Origin: an uncultured Oxalobacteraceae bacterium
GTDB taxonomy: Bacteria; Pseudomonadota; Gammaproteobacteria; Burkholderiales; Burkholderiaceae_D
DNA: 12,259 bases
Direction: 5' to 3'
NCBI GenBank assembly: GCA_937996605.1
Contig: CALKVB010000332.1
Location: 1-12,259 of the forward strand
Shown: one piece after another, positions 7,299 through 12,259 of the stretch
Position numbering within the stretch: position 1 is the first letter of the stretch
How the letters are laid out: each line of letters opens with the position of its first letter
Position numbers and translations under genes: made by a program
The notes under the pieces: generated by a model
The model's input: only the letters and a program-made list of their open reading frames with translations
Database searches by the model: none
Told to the model about the DNA's origin: nothing

Positions 7299-7628
7299 AT
7301 GTTCGTACTACTAATGCCTTACCTGATGATCGCAATATTGCTAGCGGTGATTGCGATGTTAGCGAATTCTTTGCGCAATTCACGTAAGTTGGTGGCGCGT
7401 TTGCTCATCGACGAAATTTACCATCACGAATGTCGCAGTAATTTGTTTTTTAAGAACATCGATAATGCTGTGGTAGAACAAAACTTACATGGAAATTTAG
7501 ATCACTTAGTCGAAAATAAGCATATGCAAGCAATGGCTTGGGCTGTGGTGATTAAAACAGAACAGAAACTACAGAGGCTGCAAAGGCCCGTTCGGGTATT
7601 AAAGCAACGAGACTTATCGTTGACCTGA
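7299..7628 (+). CDS. Small single-pass membrane protein, uncharacterised
   Basis: I do not recognise this 109-residue protein. Residues 2-23 form one strongly hydrophobic helix (FVLLMPYLMIAILLAVIAML) immediately followed by a basic stretch (RNSRK), so the C-terminal part most likely faces the cytoplasm with the helix as an uncleaved anchor. The remainder (24-109) looks helical and charged, with a histidine cluster (YHHEC, residues 41-45), a single cysteine (C45) and a basic C-terminal tail containing KLQRLQRPVRVLKQR. No enzymatic motif is visible. The ATG at 7299 is chosen over a GTG at 7260 because GAGAGA sits directly upstream and translation then begins with the membrane helix. A candidate promoter upstream and a strong terminator downstream indicate a monocistronic unit, divergent from the kinase operon. 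That it is expressed is inferred from this context. Confidence 0.65.
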   Translation: MFVLLMPYLMIAILLAVIAMLANSLRNSRKLVARLLIDEIYHHECRSNLFFKNIDNAVVEQNLHGNLDHLVENKHMQAMAWAVVIKTEQKLQRLQRPVRVLKQRDLSLT

Positions 7629-7704
7629 GTTGATACGGCGGGCACGCATTGATCTCTTAGGAACTTTGAAAGATCCGCCCACAACCAGACGAATACCCCC
7701 TTTT

Positions 7705-7731
7705 AGACCGGATTTATTCCGGTCTTTTTTT
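7705..7731 (+). terminator. Rho-independent terminator after the small membrane protein gene
   Basis: AGACCGGA (7705-7712) pairs perfectly with TCCGGTCT (7718-7725) around the loop TTTAT, followed directly by a run of seven T (7725-7731). It lies 77 nt after the stop codon at 7628, and separates that gene from the peptidase gene. Confidence 0.88.
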
Positions 7732-7999
7732 GTGTCGAGATGTTTGGCGTTATTGAAATAGAATTAAGCGGCAAACCTCTCTTGTAGATGTTAGTGCGGA
7801 AAATTCTAAGCGATCTTTTGCTATCAGAAATGCAACTTTAAGTTCTTAAGCCGCTCATCACGGCTAATAACCGCTCGGCACCTTCTTTCCTTTTGCTGCT
7901 TCGCTTTGTCGATAATCCCCTTAACTTAATGTGACTGACATTCTAGCCACGCCGTCCTGGTAGATGTGAAAGTCCGTATCAATTTGAAGGAGATTCGCG
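7732..7999 (+). other. Upstream region of the M13 peptidase gene
   Basis: About 270 bp follow the terminator without a gene. It must contain the peptidase promoter, but I find no pair of -35 and -10 boxes with acceptable match and spacing. A short inverted repeat AGCCG/CGGCT lies near 7850-7865. The only clear signal is the ribosome binding site AAGGAGA at 7987-7993. Confidence 0.4.
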
Positions 8000-10066
8000 A
8001 TGAAACCAATGCTTACCCCAGTTGCACTAGTGCTTATTCTTAGTTGTTTTTCAGGCCAAGGCTCAGCGCAAACGAAGAAACCTGATACCTATTCGGGCGT
8101 TAATGTTGAAGCATCCGATCCACTAACTCGTGTACAAGACGATTTGTATCGTGCCGTTAATGGTCGCTGGTTAAGTAGCACCAAAATTCCAGCGGACAAG
8201 GCCGAAGTGTATGCGGTAGAGACGCCACAGATCGTGAAGAAAAATGTGCTGACTATCATTGAAGAGCTGGCGAGAAAGAAGAATCGAACGGGCAGTATTG
8301 AACAGAAAATTGGTGACTATTATCGCAGCTATATTGATCTCAAAAGCATAGACGAGAAGGGTAGTCGTGCTTTGATGTTGATGTTAAATGAAATAGATGA
8401 ACTTGCTTCGGTTGAAGCACTGGCTGCATGGCAAGGGAAAATACACGGCATACTCAAAACACCGATTTGGTTATGGGGTGGCTTCGCTGATTTTCAAAAC
8501 CCCAATTTGAATCGCACGATAGGCATGCAAGGTGGCCTTGGCTTGCCGGACCGGGCCTATTATGTACAACTGAACGAGCCACGCTATCAGGTGGCACGTG
8601 ATGCTTATGTGCAGTATTTGAGGCGCCTCGCAGAATTAGTCAAACTACCGCAAACAGCGCAGTTAGCGCATGCTGTTATGAATTTGGAGACGCTTATCGC
8701 CGAGGCTGAAGTGGCGAGCGAAGAGGCGATGAATCCCGCTGCGCTAAAAACATGGTCTGTCGACGATCTAGAAAAAAATGCGCCCGGTTTTGCATGGCGT
8801 AATTTCCTTCTCCAAGCGAAGATTAAAGAATCCGACAAAGTAAATTTTATGCAACCACAGGCCGTAGTGGCGATCGCGAAGTTGTACGAATCGGTGCCGT
8901 TGCAAGTTTGGAAGACCTATTTCAAATTACGGCTTATCAACGAGAGTGCAACCGTATTACCAGAGGCGTTTAGGGAAGCGCACTCGAATTTTCATGATAA
9001 GGCGATGCGCGGTGCACAGCAGGCGGAGTCGCGCCAACAACAGGCCGTGTCGCAAGTGAGTGAGGCGTTGAGTGAGGCATTGAGTCGTAGTTATGTGGAG
9101 CGCTATTTTGCAGCGAGTAGCAAAACGAAAGTGCAAAATATGTTTGATAATTTAATCGTGGCGGCGCAAGACTCAGTGGCGAAAATTGATTGGATGAGCG
9201 CCACAACAAAATCAGAGGCGCTCGCGAAAATAGGTCAATACAAAGCGAAGATTGCTTATCCCAAGCAATGGCGAGATTACTCAGGATTGTCAGTGCTTGC
9301 AGGCGATGCGCTAGGTAATCAACATCGTGCCAAACGCTTTGAATGGGAGCGCCAAGCCGCAATGTCAGGCACTCCTGTCGATCGTAGTTTATGGATGATG
9401 TCTCCGTTAGAAGTGAATGCCTATTACGATCCTAGTCTCAATGAAATTAATTTGCCCGCGGCCTTCTTACAAAAACCGCTATTTGATCCGAATGCCGATG
9501 ACGCTAGCAACTACGGTAGATTAGGCGCATTTATTGCACATGAAATTTCGCATGGTTTCGATTCGAACGGCGCGATGTTTGATAGTCGTGGTATGTTGCG
9601 CAACTGGTGGACAGATGAAGATCAAGTGCAGTTTAAGCAAAGGCAAAGTACATTAGTGAGTTTCTATGAGCAGTTTGAAGTCTTACCCGAAAAACATGTC
9701 AACGGTAAGTTAACTTTGCCAGAAAATATGGCCGATATTCTAGGTCTGCAATTAGCTTTTCAAGCCTATCAAAGTTCACAAAACGTCAAAGCCAAATTAA
9801 GTGGTCAGCAAAAGTTTCAAATGAATCGTCTTGGTAGTGATGGGCTGACCGATGAGCAACGCTTCTTTGTAGCGTATGCACAAAGCTGGGCGGTGTTGCG
9901 TCGCGATGAGCGCACACTTGCCTTACTCGCGAGTGATCCACATTCACCGAACTCAGTTCGAAGTAATGCCACCGTGATGCATGTCGATGCCTTTCATCGA
10001 GCGTTTAATACTAAGCCGGGGGATAAGATGTATCTCGCACCCGAACAACGTTTTCGTCTTTGGTAA
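8000..10066 (+). CDS. Secreted M13-family (neprilysin/PepO-like) zinc metallopeptidase
   Basis: This 688-residue exported endopeptidase is expected to cleave peptides in the periplasm or outside the cell. Residues 1-23 are a signal peptide (GSA|QT site). An LSC at 14-16 is a poor lipobox, so a lipoprotein form is less likely. The N-terminal M13 domain begins with DDLYRAVNGRWL (47-58). The catalytic domain contains VNAYY (472-476, substrate-binding Asn-Ala of neprilysin), the zinc site HEISH (H514, E515, H518), the third ligand E575 with D579 in ENMAD, and H648 and R654 matching neprilysin H711 and R717. All catalytic residues are therefore present. The C terminus is FRLW; the aromatic end is conserved but the Cys of the mammalian CRVW end is absent. 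A good ribosome site (AAGGAGA, 7 nt spacing) fixes the start. It is a monocistronic gene between two terminators. Confidence 0.96.
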   Translation: MKPMLTPVALVLILSCFSGQGSAQTKKPDTYSGVNVEASDPLTRVQDDLYRAVNGRWLSSTKIPADKAEVYAVETPQIVKKNVLTIIEELARKKNRTGSIEQKIGDYYRSYIDLKSIDEKGSRALMLMLNEIDELASVEALAAWQGKIHGILKTPIWLWGGFADFQNPNLNRTIGMQGGLGLPDRAYYVQLNEPRYQVARDAYVQYLRRLAELVKLPQTAQLAHAVMNLETLIAEAEVASEEAMNPAALKTWSVDDLEKNAPGFAWRNFLLQAKIKESDKVNFMQPQAVVAIAKLYESVPLQVWKTYFKLRLINESATVLPEAFREAHSNFHDKAMRGAQQAESRQQQAVSQVSEALSEALSRSYVERYFAASSKTKVQNMFDNLIVAAQDSVAKIDWMSATTKSEALAKIGQYKAKIAYPKQWRDYSGLSVLAGDALGNQHRAKRFEWERQAAMSGTPVDRSLWMMSPLEVNAYYDPSLNEINLPAAFLQKPLFDPNADDASNYGRLGAFIAHEISHGFDSNGAMFDSRGMLRNWWTDEDQVQFKQRQSTLVSFYEQFEVLPEKHVNGKLTLPENMADILGLQLAFQAYQSSQNVKAKLSGQQKFQMNRLGSDGLTDEQRFFVAYAQSWAVLRRDERTLALLASDPHSPNSVRSNATVMHVDAFHRAFNTKPGDKMYLAPEQRFRLW

Positions 10067-10092
10067 TCGCTTCAGGCTACAATAGAAAATAT

Positions 10093-10127
10093 AGCGCCCT
10101 CACATCACAGATGTGGGCGCTGTTTTT
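10093..10127 (+). terminator. Rho-independent terminator after the M13 peptidase gene
   Basis: AGCGCCC (10093-10099) pairs with GGGCGCT (10115-10121), and inside it ACATC (10102-10106) pairs with GATGT (10110-10114) around an ACA loop, leaving a two-base bulge. GTTTTT follows (10122-10127). It begins 26 nt past the peptidase stop codon and isolates it from the LytS-type operon. Confidence 0.88.
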
Positions 10128-10213
10128 CATTAGTGCCTGTATCACCTTTGTACAATTTGTAAGCAAAAGACTTTTCCAACTTTGATCTCGGTCTCATCAT
10201 AGAAAATCTAGCG

Positions 10214-11332
10214 ATGGCTACCATGCAAACCATGTCATCAATCACGCGCCCTTATTTTTTTCCACGTGAGCCTGAATTTTGGTTTTATCACCTCGGTGCA
10301 AGTATTGCTGTCGCAGCAATTACGGCGATGAGTGCCTTACTATGGCAAGGGCATCCGAACTTCAACGCAAGTTTGGCGGCTCTTTGGTTATTCCCGTTCA
10401 CTTTTGCGGTCTTACTATTTCGATGGCATTACAAGAAATACCAATGGCAAAATATGAAGATGGCCTACCTGGTGCCACTCACCGTGGTATATGGCGCGGT
10501 CGCTGCTATTCTGATCATGGCGATACTCTGTTTGTGTTTAATGCCCATGTTTTGGGAAAGTATGAAAGCGGTCGACGTCAGAATTCAGACCGATCCAGTT
10601 TCTTATATATGGCACTTTATTCTCACGGGTAGCCTACAGTTGCATATCACGGTGTGCGCTTGGTTTATTTTGTATATTAGTTTTTCAAAAAATCGCGAGA
10701 TCCGAGAGCGTGAATTAAGTCACGCGCAACTCTTAGCTAACTTGCGCGAGGCACAACTAAGTAGCCTCAGTAGTCAGCTAAACCCTCATTTTCTCTTTAA
10801 TTCTCTAAACAATATTCGTTTTTTGATACACGAAAATCCGAGCCATGCTGACGAAGTCATACTCGCTTTGTCGGAGATGTTACGCTACTCCTTGGAGAGT
10901 GCTAGGCATGCGAAAGTGAAGCTTGCTCAAGAATTGCGAATTGTCGAACGCTATTTGCAAGTGGCGAAGATTCAGCACGAAGACCATCTTCATGTCGACT
11001 TACAAATAAACGAAGATTTACATCAATTTTTGATTCCGCCGATGGTATTGCAAATGTTGGTGGAAAATGCAGTTAAGCATGGCATTGATCAATTGCGGGA
11101 AGGTGGATGTGTGCAGGTGGTCGCGACGCCGTTGCAGAACGTAATTTCGTTCGCGATTAAGAATGATTATGACCCGCATCGACGAGCCCATGTTGAAGGG
11201 CTCGGAATAGGAATTCAGAATATTGCAGAACGCTTGCGCTTGCTTTATGGCGATGCCATGCAATTTTCAACTGCGCATACTGAAAATACTTTTACGGTCG
11301 CATTTCAAATTCCTAAGGAAACAAGTACATGA
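10214..11332 (+). CDS. LytS/AlgZ-type membrane sensor histidine kinase (His_kinase family)
   Basis: This 372-residue inner-membrane kinase of the LytS/YehU/AlgZ group is the partner of the LytTR regulator that follows. Four hydrophobic segments (about 27-44, 52-70, 85-110, 131-157) form a membrane module with no recognisable periplasmic sensor domain. A coiled-coil-like helix (160-186) leads to the His_kinase motif SQLNPHFLFNSLNNI with phospho-acceptor H192. The ATPase part has VENAVKHG (283-290, N-box Asn N285) and GLGIGIQNIAERL (329-341). All key residues are present. The ribosome site before the ATG at 10214 is weak, and ATGs at 10223 and 10232 are alternatives that change only a few residues. 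A TACAAT box at 10151-10156 may be its -10. The stop overlaps the next start (ATGA at 11329-11332). The ligand is unknown; AlgZ or LytS function should not be assumed. Confidence 0.94.
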   Translation: MATMQTMSSITRPYFFPREPEFWFYHLGASIAVAAITAMSALLWQGHPNFNASLAALWLFPFTFAVLLFRWHYKKYQWQNMKMAYLVPLTVVYGAVAAILIMAILCLCLMPMFWESMKAVDVRIQTDPVSYIWHFILTGSLQLHITVCAWFILYISFSKNREIRERELSHAQLLANLREAQLSSLSSQLNPHFLFNSLNNIRFLIHENPSHADEVILALSEMLRYSLESARHAKVKLAQELRIVERYLQVAKIQHEDHLHVDLQINEDLHQFLIPPMVLQMLVENAVKHGIDQLREGGCVQVVATPLQNVISFAIKNDYDPHRRAHVEGLGIGIQNIAERLRLLYGDAMQFSTAHTENTFTVAFQIPKETST

Positions 11333-12051
11333 AAGCCATCGTCATCGAAGATTCTCGCCTAGCCCGTGACGGACTGGTGCGCATGCTTGGAAGCTTCCCA
11401 GAAATTCAAATCGTCGCAGCTTGTGAAAACGCTAGTGCAGCTCGCCAAGCCATAGCGCAATGTCAACCTGAAGTACTTTTCTTAGATATACACATGCCCG
11501 GCGAAGATGGATTTGAATTACTCGCCTCGTTAGCGCGCCTGCCCAAAATCGTGTTCACTACGGCATATTCCGAATACGCGATACGCTCCTTTGATTTTGA
11601 TACAGTTGATTACCTTGTGAAGCCCATCAGCACAGAGCGTCTAGCACAAGCTGTCACGAAATTACTGAGCCAAGAGTCGATTGACAAGCAGGTCGCCGAC
11701 AAAGAGCGCCCAAGCTTAGACATGAAAAGTAAGATTTTCATTAAAGATGGCGAACGCTGTCATTTGGTTTCTTTGGAGTCTATCGATTACATCGAGAGCT
11801 GCAAAAATTATGTGCAAGTTTTTTTCGGTGGCCAGCGCGCCTACGTCAAAAAATCCATGAACAACGTCGAAGAGCGTTTACCAAGTAATTATTTCTTTCG
11901 CGCCAACCGTCAATACATTATCAATCTGCAGGCAATACAAAAAATAGAAGAGTCTATGCAACTCGGCTTCCTAGTCACGCTTAACGGTGGAAAAGTAATT
12001 GAAATTTCACGCCGTAATGCTTTGAGTTTAAAAGAGATTTTGAGTTTGTGA
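11329..12051 (+). CDS. LytTR-family response regulator (AlgR/LytR-like)
   Basis: This 240-residue cytoplasmic transcription factor has a receiver domain (1-115) with E7/D8, the phospho-accepting D53 in LFLDIHMPG, T77/T78 and K98 in LVKP. A linker (116-133) leads to a LytTR DNA-binding domain (about 134-238) with FIKDGERCHLVSLESIDYIE, the signature NYVQVFF and FFRANRQYIINL. LytTR proteins bind DNA through beta strands and typically recognise direct repeats upstream of target promoters; no such site can be assigned here. Translational overlap with the kinase gene shows they form one operon. The gene ends at TGA 12049-12051; a hairpin at 12178-12211 may stop readthrough toward the oppositely oriented tRNA. 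Regulated genes are unknown. Confidence 0.95.
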   Translation: MKAIVIEDSRLARDGLVRMLGSFPEIQIVAACENASAARQAIAQCQPEVLFLDIHMPGEDGFELLASLARLPKIVFTTAYSEYAIRSFDFDTVDYLVKPISTERLAQAVTKLLSQESIDKQVADKERPSLDMKSKIFIKDGERCHLVSLESIDYIESCKNYVQVFFGGQRAYVKKSMNNVEERLPSNYFFRANRQYIINLQAIQKIEESMQLGFLVTLNGGKVIEISRRNALSLKEILSL

Positions 12052-12177
12052 TAAGAGAATCGCAACTTATTATGAGAGCGGAAACGCTTCAAAGAATGAC
12101 GCGTACCATCTCAAATGAAATCGCGTTAGTGTTTGCAGCAAGCGCTCAGCAGGCAGAATAACGACAGATAAGTAGAA

Positions 12178-12211
12178 AAGCCGCTTAACAAATTTCTTCG
12201 TTAAGCGGCTT
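12178..12211 (-). terminator. Hairpin past the tRNA-Phe gene, possibly bidirectional terminator
   Basis: A 12-bp perfect stem (12178-12189 with 12200-12211) encloses a 10-nt loop. On the minus strand the stem's A/T end reads into a short T-run, TTTT (12176-12179), placing it a few bases past the tRNA 3' end, as expected for tRNA transcription termination. On the plus strand it is followed by TCTATTTT and could also stop the LytTR operon. Confidence 0.65.
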
Positions 12212-12217
12212 CTATTT

Positions 12218-12259
12218 TGGTGGCCCGGGGCGGAATCGAACCACCGACACAAGGATTTT
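12218..12259 (-). tRNA. tRNA-Phe, 3' part (cut by window edge)
   Basis: On the minus strand the last 42 bases read as the 3' part of a tRNA: four loop bases AAAA (positions 35-38), anticodon-stem strand TCCTT, five-base variable region GTGTC, T-stem GGTGG/CCGCC with loop TTCGATT, acceptor strand CCGGGCC, discriminator A and encoded CCA (12218-12220). Anticodon positions 35-36 are AA. The candidates are Phe (GAA) and Leu, and the short variable region excludes Leu. The first anticodon base and the 5' half lie outside the window. Confidence 0.88.

Noticed and set aside
7753..7781. TTGAAA as a -35 box for the peptidase gene
   Set aside because: No acceptable -10 lies 16-18 bp downstream, and the site is about 240 bp from the start codon.
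8042..8047. Lipoprotein signal in the M13 peptidase (LSC at residues 14-16)
   Set aside because: The residues before the Cys do not fit a lipobox well and a normal signal peptidase I site (GSA|QT) follows at residues 21-23.
8970..9362. 130-codon minus-strand open frame inside the peptidase gene
   Set aside because: It is antisense to a continuous conserved M13 domain and shows no protein-like pattern.

Overview
The window looks like a chromosomal segment of a Gram-negative betaproteobacterium, most likely Burkholderiales and perhaps an Oxalobacteraceae/Undibacterium-type genome. This rests on the tRNA-Phe sequence style, the exported proteins and the mix of families, and is an inference rather than a database match. 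Coding DNA has moderate GC. No plasmid, phage or transposase gene is visible.

Layout. Positions 1-812 hold no gene. They contain about 2.6 copies of a 309-311 bp tandem unit built from nested palindromes and short inverted-repeat elements. Next come a minus-strand secreted LprI-type (DUF1311) protein (1011-1439) and, divergent from it, an exported protein of unknown function (1621-2406) that seems to contain an internal duplication. Positions 2450-6966 hold a minus-strand two-gene operon with an ATGA overlap. It encodes a very large sensor kinase with a 14-blade Reg_prop double propeller, Y_Y_Y, one membrane helix, GAF, HisKA_3 and HATPase, followed by its NarL/FixJ-type response regulator. 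Divergent from this operon is a small single-pass membrane protein (7299-7628) with its own probable promoter and a strong terminator.

A secreted M13 (neprilysin/PepO) zinc metallopeptidase follows (8000-10066), also closed by a clear terminator. A second two-component operon (10214-12051), again with an ATGA overlap, encodes a LytS/AlgZ-type four-helix membrane kinase and a LytTR response regulator. The window ends inside a minus-strand tRNA-Phe gene, with a hairpin just past its 3' end.

How the genes work together. Two signalling pairs of different families sit among envelope and periplasmic proteins. Each pair is clearly co-translated. Terminators and strand changes isolate the other genes, so any link between a regulator and the peptidase, the LprI protein or the small membrane protein is positional only. 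I see no convincing new defence or mobile system. The least conventional points are the 310-bp palindrome-rich tandem array, the GAF domain and the Ser/Thr/Ala-rich insert in the large kinase, and the two uncharacterised envelope proteins.
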